Shown here piece after piece: positions 32,685-40,906 of a stretch of 64,000 bases of DNA. The stretch spans positions 248,001 through 312,000 of the forward strand of contig NZ_MJAK01000004.1 of assembly GCF_001742745.1 (NCBI RefSeq). The letters run 5' to 3'. The DNA comes from Curtobacterium sp. ER1/6. Its GTDB lineage: Bacteria; Actinomycetota; Actinomycetes; Actinomycetales; Microbacteriaceae. How positions within the stretch are numbered: the stretch's first letter is position 1; each line of letters opens with the position of its first letter. Below the pieces are notes generated by a model. That model saw only the letters and a list, made by a program, of their open reading frames with translations. It did no database searches and had not been told where the DNA came from. The position numbers were made by a program, and so were the translations under genes.

Positions 32685-34043
32685 TCAGAGCCGCCCGGTC
32701 GCCTTGGCGCGGACGTACGCGTCCGCCACGGCCGGCGGGACCTGCTCGGGCGTGCCGCGGACGACCTCGGCCCCGGCGCGACGCGCGACGTCCCCGACAC
32801 CGTCCGCGTCGAGCAGCGTGCGGGTCGCCGCAGCGCGTCGGTACACGTCGCGTTCGGCACCGGACCCGGACGGGAGGCCCGGTACCCGTCCGCCCCGCCG
32901 GTCCGGTTCCGCGCGTCCCGGCTCCGGGACCCCGTCCGCCATCCGCTCGACGGTCGGGTCGGTGACGCTGGTCACGACGACGGCGTGCCGCCGCGTGAGC
33001 CGCGGGAGCACGGCGAGCAGGTCCGCCGAGGCGCCGACGGAGTCGAGGCTGGAGACGAGCACGACGAGGGAGCGCGAGGTCGTCACCGCGTCGACCAGGC
33101 CGGGCACCGCCGCCCAGTCCGTCGCCGCGAGCCCGGGCTCCGCGAGGGCGAGGGCCTCGCCGAAGCGCCGGACGACGTCGGTCCGCGTCGCGCCGTGGAC
33201 CCGCTGGCGCACGCCGTCGTCGAGCACGACGAGGTCCACGCGGTCGCCCGCCGCCGACGCGAGCGCGCCGAGGAGGAGCGCCGTCTCGATGAACGTGTCG
33301 AGTCGGGGCTCGTCCTCCACCCGACCGGCTCCCGCCCGACCGCCGTCGACGACCACGACGACCCGTCGGTCGCGCTCGGGACGCCAGGTGCGGACCACCA
33401 GGTCCTGTCGTCGGGCGGTGGCGCGCCAGTCGATCGACCGCACGTCGTCGCCGCGGACGTAGTCACGCAGGGAGTCGAACTCGGTGCCGTGGCCGCGGAG
33501 CTGCAGGGTGGTTTCGCCGTCGAGCTCCCGCAACCGCGCGAGCCGCGAGGGCAGGTGGCGGCGTGAGCGGAACGGTGGCGTGACGACGAGTTCCGCGGGC
33601 GCCGCGACGACCCGCTGCCGGGCGGCGAGCCCGAGGGGGCCGGCGGCCCGGACGGCGACACCGGTGGTCGAGCGCCGCCCACGGCGGAACGGTGCGAAGC
33701 GGACGCGGAGCGCGCGGCGCTCCCCGGAGGGCACCGTCGCGCGGAGTCGTCGGGGCGTCTGACCCGCGGACGGCTCCCACATGTCCCGGGCGAGGGCGCG
33801 CAGGGTGCGGGAGCCGTCGTTGACGAGGACGAGGGTGCCGTCGGCGGTCGTGCCCCGTCGCGCGAGCCGCGGCATCCGGCGCTCGACCCGCACCTGCCGC
33901 AGGTCCGCGGCGAGCAGGACGTCGAGCCCCGCGGCGAGCACGACGACCACCACCCACGCCACACCGGCCCACGCGCTCCCGAGCAGCACGACGGGGACGA
34001 TCGCGACGGCGAGGAGCGCGACGAACCGACCGGAGACCGCCAC
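32685..34043 (-). CDS. DUF58 domain protein of the MoxR operon
   Basis: A 452-residue protein. Two N-terminal helices (FVALLAVAIVPVVLLGSAWAGVAWVVVVVLAAGL) are followed by a beta-rich part and the DUF58 signature GTEFDSLRDYVRGDDVRSIDWRATAR, then a von Willebrand A-like fold (VVVVVDGGRAG and VVLVSSLDS). The GTG overlaps the MoxR stop by one base (TAGTG). DUF58 proteins are presumed partners of MoxR ATPases, perhaps the substrate or adaptor. The MIDAS-like DxSxS is replaced by DGGRAG, so metal binding is doubtful. Confidence 0.88.
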   Translation of the reverse strand: MAVSGRFVALLAVAIVPVVLLGSAWAGVAWVVVVVLAAGLDVLLAADLRQVRVERRMPRLARRGTTADGTLVLVNDGSRTLRALARDMWEPSAGQTPRRLRATVPSGERRALRVRFAPFRRGRRSTTGVAVRAAGPLGLAARQRVVAAPAELVVTPPFRSRRHLPSRLARLRELDGETTLQLRGHGTEFDSLRDYVRGDDVRSIDWRATARRQDLVVRTWRPERDRRVVVVVDGGRAGAGRVEDEPRLDTFIETALLLGALASAAGDRVDLVVLDDGVRQRVHGATRTDVVRRFGEALALAEPGLAATDWAAVPGLVDAVTTSRSLVVLVSSLDSVGASADLLAVLPRLTRRHAVVVTSVTDPTVERMADGVPEPGRAEPDRRGGRVPGLPSGSGAERDVYRRAAATRTLLDADGVGDVARRAGAEVVRGTPEQVPPAVADAYVRAKATGRL

Positions 34044-35035
34044 TAGAACGGGACCCGGACCTGCTCGACGACCTGCTGCAGCACGCCCTCCGCACCGACG
34101 CCCTCGAGCTCGGCGTCCGCGGCCACCCGGAGCCGGTGCCGCCAGACCGGCAGGAGCATCGCCTGCACGTGGTCCGGGGTGACGGCGTCGTACCCGGTGA
34201 GCCAGGCCCACGCCTTCGCCGCGGCGAGGAGCGCGGTCGCGCCGCGCGGGCTGACGCCGACCCGGACCGACGGCGCCTGTCGTGTCGCGCGGGCGAGGTC
34301 GACCACGTACGCGAGGACGTCGTCCCGTGCTCGGACCGCGCGGACCGCCCGCTGTGCCGCGAGCACCTCGTCGGCGCCGAGCACCGGTCGGATCCCGGCG
34401 GAGCGGACGTCCCGCGCGACGAAGCCGTCCGCGTGCCGGCGCAGGACCTGCCACTCGACGTCCCGCGGGGGCACCTCGAGCGTGAGCTTCACGAGGAAGC
34501 GGTCGAGCTGTGCCTCGGGCAGCGTGTAGGTGCCCTCGAACTCGATCGGGTTCATCGTCGCGGCGACGAGGAAGGGCTCGGGGAGCGGGCGTGCCTCGCC
34601 GTCGACGCTGACCTGGCGCTCCTCCATCGCCTCGAGCAGCGCCGACTGCGTCTTCGGCGGCGTCCGGTTGACCTCGTCGGCCAGCAGCACGTTCGTGAAC
34701 ACCGGTCCCTCACGGAACGGGAAGGTGCCGGTCGACGCGTCGAAGACGAGCGATCCCGTGACGTCGCCGGGCATCAGGTCGGGCGTGAACTGGATGCGCT
34801 TGGTGTCGAGCGACATCGCTGCCGCGACGCTCCGGACGAGCAGGGTCTTCGCGACCCCGGGGACGCCCTCGAGCAGCACGTGCCCCTGCGCCAGGATGCC
34901 GACGATCATGCCGGACACGGCGCCCTCCTGCCCGACCACGGCCTTGCCGACCTCGGCGCGCAGGCGACCGAAGGCCTCCCGGAGCGGGTCCGGGACGGCG
35001 GCCGTCGGGGTGTGGGCGGGGGACGGATCGGTCAC
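34043..35035 (-). CDS. MoxR-family AAA+ ATPase
   Basis: A 330-residue cytoplasmic ATPase. Walker A is GVPGVAKT, Walker B is VLLADEVNRTPPKTQSALLEAMEE, sensor 1 is AATMNPIEFEGTYTLPEAQLDRF, and the C-terminal sensor 2 region has VGVSPRGATALLAAAKAWA. MoxR proteins act as chaperone-like remodelers for membrane or secreted partners. The GTG at 35035 overlaps the DUF4350 stop (GTGA). The position between DUF4350 and DUF58 genes is the standard one for this operon type. Confidence 0.95.
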   Translation of the reverse strand: MTDPSPAHTPTAAVPDPLREAFGRLRAEVGKAVVGQEGAVSGMIVGILAQGHVLLEGVPGVAKTLLVRSVAAAMSLDTKRIQFTPDLMPGDVTGSLVFDASTGTFPFREGPVFTNVLLADEVNRTPPKTQSALLEAMEERQVSVDGEARPLPEPFLVAATMNPIEFEGTYTLPEAQLDRFLVKLTLEVPPRDVEWQVLRRHADGFVARDVRSAGIRPVLGADEVLAAQRAVRAVRARDDVLAYVVDLARATRQAPSVRVGVSPRGATALLAAAKAWAWLTGYDAVTPDHVQAMLLPVWRHRLRVAADAELEGVGAEGVLQQVVEQVRVPF

Positions 35036-36336
35036 GGTCGTGCTCCTCGTCGGTTGCGGTGGGTCGTGGGTGTGGTCGTGGGTGCGGTCGCGGTGGAGCC
35101 GGCGGCCACCTCGCCGGTCGCCGTGCGGACGGCCCGCTCGAGCTCGTCGAGGGCCGCGGCGCCGTCGACGAGGGCGCGGTCGTCGTGCGTCGGCCCACCC
35201 ACGAGGACGGCACCGACGGCGGTGTCCGGCCGCCCGGTCGCGCGGGCGGCGGCGCGCACGACCTCGTCGACGTGTGCCCCCGGTGGGAGACCGAGCCGGC
35301 GTGCGGTCCGTCGGATGGCCGCGATCCGGAGGGTGTCGAGGGCGTGCGTCCGGTCGCGGGTGCGGGCGTAGAGCCGGGCCCGGCCCTCGGTGGTCTCCGC
35401 AGCGCGCACCACGACGGGCATGCGCTCGACGACGAGCGGCCCGAGTCGCCGCCCGCGCCAGACGCCCGCGGCGACGGCGACGAGCCCGAGGAGGAGCAGC
35501 GCCCCGGGCACCCACGCTGGTGCCAGCGAGCCGAGTGTCGGTGCGGCGTCGGCGGAGGACGTCGTCGGGGTGTACCAGACCAGGCGGTCGTCCGCGCCGA
35601 GCAGCGCGAGCCCGAACGCGGCGTTGCCCGCCGTGGTGACCGTGTCGTTGCGGAACGCCGCGGTGGTGCCGACGAGGGTCACGTCGCCGCCGGCCGTGGA
35701 GGTCCGGACCAGGCCGGCGACGCGGTCGTCGCCGGTGCCGGTCGGGACGCAGAGGTCGGTGTCGGCCGGTGGGCGGGCCGTGTCGGTCGGGCGGTAGCCG
35801 GACCCGGTGCTCGTGATCCGTCCCGCGGCCTCGGCGGCCGGGATCGCGCACCCGGCCGTGGAGACGACCGCGTCGCCGGTGACCGGACCGGCCGGCTCGA
35901 CGCCGAGGCCGAGCGCCTCGAGGGACGTCGGGTCGTCGGAGAGCAGGACGACGTGCCGTGCCTCGCGGCCGAGCCGACGCGCGACCCCGGGGTCCAGTGC
36001 TGCGGCCGAGTCGTCGACGAGGACGGTGCTGCCCCGGAGGTCCCCGGCGTCGAGCCGGTCCACGCGGTCGACGACGTCGACGGTCGTCCCCTGCTGCTCG
36101 AGCACGCGGACGAGGGCCTTCGCACCGCTGGCGGTCGCGGACCGGGGGTCGAGCGGGTCGCGGGTCGGACCGGTGGACGACTGCACCGCCGCCGTCAGCG
36201 CGGCGAGCAGCACACCCACGAGGACGACGACGACCCAGAGGACGACCCGTCCGCCGCGACGGTGCGGACGGGCGTCGGCAGCCGGTCCGGCACCGGCGGT
36301 CGGGGGAGCGCCCGGCGCCGCGGTCGTGGTGCTCAC
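35032..36336 (-). CDS. DUF4350 domain membrane protein
   Basis: A 434-residue protein with one helix near residues 30-52 (VVLWVVVVLVGVLLAALTAAV), an extracytoplasmic domain ~55-265 (GAKALVRVLEQQGTTVDVV, STVLVDDSAAAL, GDVTLVGTTAAFRND), a second helix ~275-300 and a cytoplasmic tail with RTRDRTHALDTLRIAAIRRTARRLGLP. This matches DUF4350 proteins of MoxR operons. The extracytoplasmic domain resembles a GldG/flavodoxin-like fold. Start and stop both overlap neighbours by four bases, so the operon is translationally coupled. Confidence 0.85.
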   Translation of the reverse strand: MSTTTAAPGAPPTAGAGPAADARPHRRGGRVVLWVVVVLVGVLLAALTAAVQSSTGPTRDPLDPRSATASGAKALVRVLEQQGTTVDVVDRVDRLDAGDLRGSTVLVDDSAAALDPGVARRLGREARHVVLLSDDPTSLEALGLGVEPAGPVTGDAVVSTAGCAIPAAEAAGRITSTGSGYRPTDTARPPADTDLCVPTGTGDDRVAGLVRTSTAGGDVTLVGTTAAFRNDTVTTAGNAAFGLALLGADDRLVWYTPTTSSADAAPTLGSLAPAWVPGALLLLGLVAVAAGVWRGRRLGPLVVERMPVVVRAAETTEGRARLYARTRDRTHALDTLRIAAIRRTARRLGLPPGAHVDEVVRAAARATGRPDTAVGAVLVGGPTHDDRALVDGAAALDELERAVRTATGEVAAGSTATAPTTTPTTHRNRRGARP

Positions 36337-36965
36337 GCGGGGACCGCCGGGACGGCCTGGGGGCGTGCCGTCCGTACGGCCTGCTCGGTGTCGAGGACCG
36401 CCCGTGCGACCGCCTCGTCCGCCGAGCGGCCGAGGTACCGGACGTCGTCGAACGCGCGTGCCGCGGCATCGATCCGCTCGGCCTGCTCGGGGAACAGCGG
36501 TGCCGCACGGCCGGCGACCGCCCGGGCCGTCGCACCGGGCACGTCGCGGACGAGGTCGCGTTCACCGAGCCCGCGGGCGAGCGCGCGGTAGCCGTCGAGG
36601 ACGGCACCGGACCAGTCGCCCGACCGCAGCGCTGCCCGGCCGGCATCGCCGAGTTCCCGCGCCGAGCGGAGGTCCTCGGCGTCGAAGACCGAGCCGTCCG
36701 ACGTCGGTGTCGTCCGTGGTCGACGACGGGGCAGGCCCCGGGCGACGACCACGAGGACCACGACCGCGACGAGCACGACGACCGCGATCGCGAGGAACGT
36801 GTGCGTGAGGACGGGGGAGTCGAGACCACCGACCCGGAACGACCCGAGCCAGTCGAGGAACGCCCGGGAGGCACGGTCCCACCAGGTGACCCGTGCGCCG
36901 TCGTACTCGGACCGCTCGAGTTCGCGTTCGAGGAGCCGTCGGGCCTCGTCCGCGCCGAGGCTCAC
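36333..36965 (-). CDS. DUF4129 domain membrane protein
   Basis: A 210-residue protein with a short amphipathic N-terminus (EARRLLERELERSEYD), one helix (~55-80, TFLAIAVVVLVAVVVLVVVA) and a cytoplasmic helical domain with SARELGDAGRAALRSGDWSGAVLDGYRALARGL and ARAFDDVRYLGRSADEAVA, the DUF4129 pattern. GTG 36965 overlaps the preceding stop as GTGA. DUF4129 domains often accompany transglutaminase or MoxR systems; the biochemical role is unknown. Confidence 0.85.
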   Translation of the reverse strand: MSLGADEARRLLERELERSEYDGARVTWWDRASRAFLDWLGSFRVGGLDSPVLTHTFLAIAVVVLVAVVVLVVVARGLPRRRPRTTPTSDGSVFDAEDLRSARELGDAGRAALRSGDWSGAVLDGYRALARGLGERDLVRDVPGATARAVAGRAAPLFPEQAERIDAAARAFDDVRYLGRSADEAVARAVLDTEQAVRTARPQAVPAVPA

Positions 36966-38263
36966 GCGCCGCCGTCCGACGGGTGCCGCCCGGGTCCGCC
37001 CTGGTCGTGCGGTCCGGGCCACTGCTGCTGCGCGCCCGGCCACGGCTGTCCGGGCCACTGCTGCCCGGGCCACTGCGGTCCGGGACGGGACGACCGGTCG
37101 ACGGCGGGTGCCGGTGCGAAGGGGTCGGCGGGCTCGCCGGTCTCGAGGTGCGCGAGGATCCGCTGGTCGAGCGCCTCGGTCCGGATCCGCCGGTCGATCG
37201 CGAGGAACGTCACGATCGACGCGCTGAGCACGTCGGTCGTGCACTGCACGGCGATGGTGAGCAGCGCACCGACGACGACGGCCGCGACGGCACCGGGCCC
37301 GACGCCGGCGCTCGCGTCGGTCTGCCCGAGCGGGTCGAAGGTCCCGGCGGCGAGCACCGTGGCGAACGTCAGCGGTGTGGCCGCGATCGACGCCGCGATC
37401 CCGAACACCACCCGCACGAGCAGGACGATGCCGAGCGTGCGCCAGAACGCGCCGCGGGTGAGCCGCCACGACTGCGCCGCCGCCGAGAACACCCCGCGGC
37501 CCTCGAGCGCGATGGTCGGCACGGTGAAGGCGAACTTCGTCCCGAGCCACGCGACCGCGAGGCCCGCGACGACGAACAGCAGCAGGATGACGGCGATGTA
37601 CCCGCCGACGCCGGATGCGCCCGCCGACAGGGCCCCGAACGCGCCGAGGACGAGGGCGACGAACACCCCGCCGAGCACGGCACCGGCGGCGAGCTGCAGC
37701 AGGATCCACGCCAGCACGGACCAGCGACGTCCGGCCAGGAGCGACCAGAGCCCGCGGAAGCTGCCCCGGCGACCGAGCACGCGCTGGCCGGTGTCGGCCG
37801 CCACCGGTGCGACGAGGAACGCACGGCCGAGCGAGGCGAGGAACGGCAGGCCGACTGCGAGCAGGAGGTACGAGGTGACCGAGCCGGCGAGGACGTCGTC
37901 GGAACCGCTGCCGCCGTCGAGGGCGGAGGCCATCCGCGATTGGACGACCTGCTGCCCGAGCGTGCTCGCGAGCGTCGACACCAGCCCGAGCACACCGCTG
38001 AGCAGCAGGCTCCAGAGCAGCAGGACGCGCGCGTTCCGACGGAACACCGTGAAGGCACCGGCGAGCACGTCCCCGAAGCCCAGCGGGCGGAGCGGCACGG
38101 CGGGCCGCTGCGGCGGCCGCGGCGGCTCGCCGTGCTGCTGCTGCTGCCACTGCTGCTGGTGCTGACCCGGCCACGCGCCGGACGGCTGCTGCGCCGGGGG
38201 CCGGGTCGGGCCTCCCGTCCGGTCGTCGCCGTCGCGCGAACCCGGAACCTGCCAGTCGGACAT
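36962..38263 (-). CDS. Multi-TM membrane protein with Gln/Trp/Pro-rich tails, first gene of the MoxR operon
   Basis: A 433-residue protein. The first ~60 residues are rich in Gln, Pro and Gly (QHQQQWQQQQHGE). Then PLGFGDVLAGAFTVFRRN, RNARVLLLWSLLL and six or more helices resemble the membrane domain attached to some glycerophosphodiester phosphodiesterases. The last ~60 residues repeat Trp-Pro-Gly motifs (WPGQQWPGQPWPG). ATG 38263 has a G-rich ribosome site. It lies at the head of the DUF4129-DUF4350-MoxR-DUF58 operon and diverges from mtrA. A specific function cannot be assigned. Confidence 0.8.
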   Translation of the reverse strand: MSDWQVPGSRDGDDRTGGPTRPPAQQPSGAWPGQHQQQWQQQQHGEPPRPPQRPAVPLRPLGFGDVLAGAFTVFRRNARVLLLWSLLLSGVLGLVSTLASTLGQQVVQSRMASALDGGSGSDDVLAGSVTSYLLLAVGLPFLASLGRAFLVAPVAADTGQRVLGRRGSFRGLWSLLAGRRWSVLAWILLQLAAGAVLGGVFVALVLGAFGALSAGASGVGGYIAVILLLFVVAGLAVAWLGTKFAFTVPTIALEGRGVFSAAAQSWRLTRGAFWRTLGIVLLVRVVFGIAASIAATPLTFATVLAAGTFDPLGQTDASAGVGPGAVAAVVVGALLTIAVQCTTDVLSASIVTFLAIDRRIRTEALDQRILAHLETGEPADPFAPAPAVDRSSRPGPQWPGQQWPGQPWPGAQQQWPGPHDQGGPGRHPSDGGA

Positions 38264-38408
38264 CGCCGCCCCCTCGTCCTGCACCGGCCGCGCAGCGGAA
38301 CGCGCGACCCGACCCATCCTGCCGGAGAACGCCGCTCGACGGGTGCTCGGCTATCGTGACCGTAGGTGCCGGTCCGGCACCACCGCCCGCCACACGGAGT
38401 CCACGCCC
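38264..38408. promoter_or_regulatory. Divergent promoter region, MoxR operon / mtrA
   Basis: A 145-base gap serving both units. GGTGCCGGTCCGGCACC (38367-38383) is an almost perfect short palindrome in the mtrA leader, and TATCGT just upstream (about 38352-38357) is a possible -10 box. No other structure is visible. Confidence 0.4.
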
Positions 38409-39083
38409 ATGACACCGCGCATCCTCGTCGTCGACGACGACCAGGCCCTCGCCGAGATGATCGGCATCGTCCTCCGCTCGGAGGGCTACGAGCCGGAGTT
38501 CAGCGCCGACGGCAACGACGCCGTCGAGGCGTTCCACGGCACGAAGCCCGACCTCGTCCTGCTCGACGTCATGCTCCCGGGCATCGACGGCATCGAGGTC
38601 TGCAAGCGCATCCGTGCCGAGAGCGGGACGCCGATCATCATGCTCACCGCCAGGGGCGACACCGCCGACGTCGTCGCCGGGCTCGAGAACGGCGCGGACG
38701 ACTACGTGGTGAAGCCGTTCAACCCGAAGGAGCTCGTGGCGCGCATCAAGACGCGGCTCCGTCCGACGGCCGCCGACGCGTCGGTGCTGCACGCCGGCGA
38801 CCTGACCGTCGACGTCGCCGCGCACGAGGTCCGTCGGGGCGACACCGTCATCGCGCTCACCCCGCTCGAGTTCGACCTGCTCCGTGCGCTCGCCGAGAAG
38901 CCGAACCAGGTGTTCACGCGCGAGATGCTCCTCGACCAGGTGTGGGGGTACCACTACAAGGCGGACACCCGGCTCGTGAACGTGCACGTGCAGCGCCTCC
39001 GCGCGAAGATCGAGCACGACCCGGACAACCCGCGGATCGTCACGACCGTGCGCGGCGTCGGCTACCGGGCCGGAGGAGCCTGA
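38409..39083 (+). CDS. mtrA: Response regulator MtrA (OmpR family)
   Basis: A 224-residue response regulator. The receiver domain has VVDDDQAL, phospho-acceptor Asp53 in LVLLDVMLPG and the switch Lys in VVKPFNPKE. The winged-helix domain has LTPLEFDLLRALAEKPNQVFTREMLLDQVWGY and VHVQRLRAKIE. The last block is nearly identical in all MtrA proteins. MtrA controls cell-wall, division and osmotic-stress genes and is essential in mycobacteria. mtrB follows after five bases, and lpqB is next, as in other actinobacteria. Confidence 0.97.
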   Translation: MTPRILVVDDDQALAEMIGIVLRSEGYEPEFSADGNDAVEAFHGTKPDLVLLDVMLPGIDGIEVCKRIRAESGTPIIMLTARGDTADVVAGLENGADDYVVKPFNPKELVARIKTRLRPTAADASVLHAGDLTVDVAAHEVRRGDTVIALTPLEFDLLRALAEKPNQVFTREMLLDQVWGYHYKADTRLVNVHVQRLRAKIEHDPDNPRIVTTVRGVGYRAGGA

Positions 39084-39088
39084 GCACC

Positions 39089-40906
39089 GTGCCGCCGGGA
39101 CCGTCTGGCGCACCCGCCCCGGACCGGACCCCCACCGGTCCGGCGTCGGCGGCTCCCGGCGCGTCCGCGGGAGCCGGTGCATCCGCGGGAGTCGGCGCGT
39201 CCGCGCGCGGCCCGCTCGCGGGGGCTCCCCGGCAGCAGGCGGGCCGCGACCTGCTCGCCCGCGGCTGGGCGCTCCGCGCCCGTCGGCGCGCTCGCCGGTG
39301 GGTCCGACGGGCCTGGTACGCCGTCGCGTGGCTGTGGCGTCGCTCGCTGCTCGTCCGGTCGGTGGCGATCACCGTCGCGACGAGCGGGCTCGCGGTCGCC
39401 GTCATCGGCACCGCGGTCATGATCAGCATCTCGAACAACGTCTACGCGCAGCGTCGGGACCAGATCGAGGCCGAGTCGGCACGAGCAACGGTCGTCGCCC
39501 AGGGCATCTTCGACGCCGCGACCGCCGCGTCCGACAACAACCAGACGGAGCTCGAGACCCTGCAGAGCGAGGCGCAGGAGGCGATCCTGTCCAACACGAC
39601 GAGCCCGGGCGGCACGAGCATCGCCATCGAGCGCTCGCCGGGGCAGTCGAGCCCGCAGACCCTGCAGAACCTTGCCAGCCAGGACTTCCCCGACGCGGTC
39701 ATCACCGACGCACTGCGGCGCGAGGTCGGCCGCGACACCGGACGGCTCAGCCTGCAGCCCGTCCGGCTCGAGGACGGCGGCCGGAGCGAACCCGGGCTCG
39801 CGGTGGGGTCCGTGCTGCAGGTCCCGAGCGCGGGGCAGTACGAGCTCTACATCGTCTACGACCTCTCGGACGCCCAGCAGACCCTCGACTTCGTGTCGCA
39901 GACGCTGTCGATCGGCGGCGTCGCGCTCATCGTCCTCATCGCGCTCGTGACGTCCCTCGTGGTGCGGCTCGTCGTCGTGCCCATCCGCGGCGCCGCCGAG
40001 ACGAGCCGGAAGATCGCCGCCGGTCGGCTCGACGAGCGCATCCCGGTGCGCGGGCACGACGACATCGCGATCCTGGCGCGGAGCTTCAACGACATGGCGG
40101 ACGCGGTGAGCCGGCAGATCACGCAGCTCGCCGAGCTGTCCCGCGTGCAGCAGCGCTTCGTGTCGGACGTCTCCCACGAGCTCCGGACGCCGCTCACCAC
40201 GATCCGGTTGGCCGGGGACATGCTCTTCGACTCGCGCCACGCCTTCGAGCCGTCCGTCGGGCGGTCGGCGGAGCTGCTCCACGCCCAGGTCGAGCGCTTC
40301 GAGCTGCTGCTCGCGGACCTGCTCGAGATCTCGCGGTACGACGCCCAGGCCGTGCAGCTCGACACCCAGCCCGTCGTGCCGGCGTCGCTCGCGGCGGACA
40401 TCGTCGAGGAGTTCCAGCCGCTCGCCGAGCGCGCCGGCACCGAGCTGCAGCTCGTGACCCCCGGCGGGCACACCACGATGCAGCTCGACGCCAAGCGCAT
40501 CCGACGCATCCTGCGGAACCTCGTCGGCAACGCCATCGAGCACGGCGACGCCAAGCCGGTGCAGGTCGTCGTGGACAGCGACGCGCGCTCGGTCGCGATC
40601 GCCGTCCGCGACCAGGGGGTGGGCATGCCCCCGGAGGACGCCGCCCGCGTGTTCGACCGCTTCTGGCGCGCGGACCCCTCCCGCCGCCGCACGATCGGCG
40701 GGACCGGCCTCGGGCTCGCGATCTCGCTCGGCGACGCGAACCTGCACGGCGGGCGGATCGACGTGTGGTCCCGCCCCGGCGAGGGCTCCACGTTCGTGCT
40801 GACCCTGCCCCGCGGCGAGTCGCTCGGCACGGCGACGTCCGCGATCCCGCTGCCCGACCTCGACGACGCCTACGACGGCCCCCGCGCCGTCCGGGAGGAC
40901 GACTGA
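39089..40906 (+). CDS. mtrB: Sensor histidine kinase MtrB
   Basis: A 605-residue membrane kinase. A Pro/Ala/Gly-rich N-terminus (~60 residues) precedes TM1 (~90-112, LLVRSVAITVATSGLAVAVIG), a ~160-residue sensor loop, TM2 (~272-296), HAMP (RGAAETSRKIAAGRLDERIPVRG) and the kinase core. His363 in SHELRTPLTTIR is the phosphorylation site, and NLVGNAIEHG, DQGVGM and GGTGLGLAISL are the N and G boxes. The GTG at 39089 is preceded by GGAGGAG. It phosphorylates MtrA. LpqB, encoded with one-base overlap, modulates MtrB in mycobacteria. Confidence 0.96.
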   Translation: MPPGPSGAPAPDRTPTGPASAAPGASAGAGASAGVGASARGPLAGAPRQQAGRDLLARGWALRARRRARRWVRRAWYAVAWLWRRSLLVRSVAITVATSGLAVAVIGTAVMISISNNVYAQRRDQIEAESARATVVAQGIFDAATAASDNNQTELETLQSEAQEAILSNTTSPGGTSIAIERSPGQSSPQTLQNLASQDFPDAVITDALRREVGRDTGRLSLQPVRLEDGGRSEPGLAVGSVLQVPSAGQYELYIVYDLSDAQQTLDFVSQTLSIGGVALIVLIALVTSLVVRLVVVPIRGAAETSRKIAAGRLDERIPVRGHDDIAILARSFNDMADAVSRQITQLAELSRVQQRFVSDVSHELRTPLTTIRLAGDMLFDSRHAFEPSVGRSAELLHAQVERFELLLADLLEISRYDAQAVQLDTQPVVPASLAADIVEEFQPLAERAGTELQLVTPGGHTTMQLDAKRIRRILRNLVGNAIEHGDAKPVQVVVDSDARSVAIAVRDQGVGMPPEDAARVFDRFWRADPSRRRTIGGTGLGLAISLGDANLHGGRIDVWSRPGEGSTFVLTLPRGESLGTATSAIPLPDLDDAYDGPRAVREDD

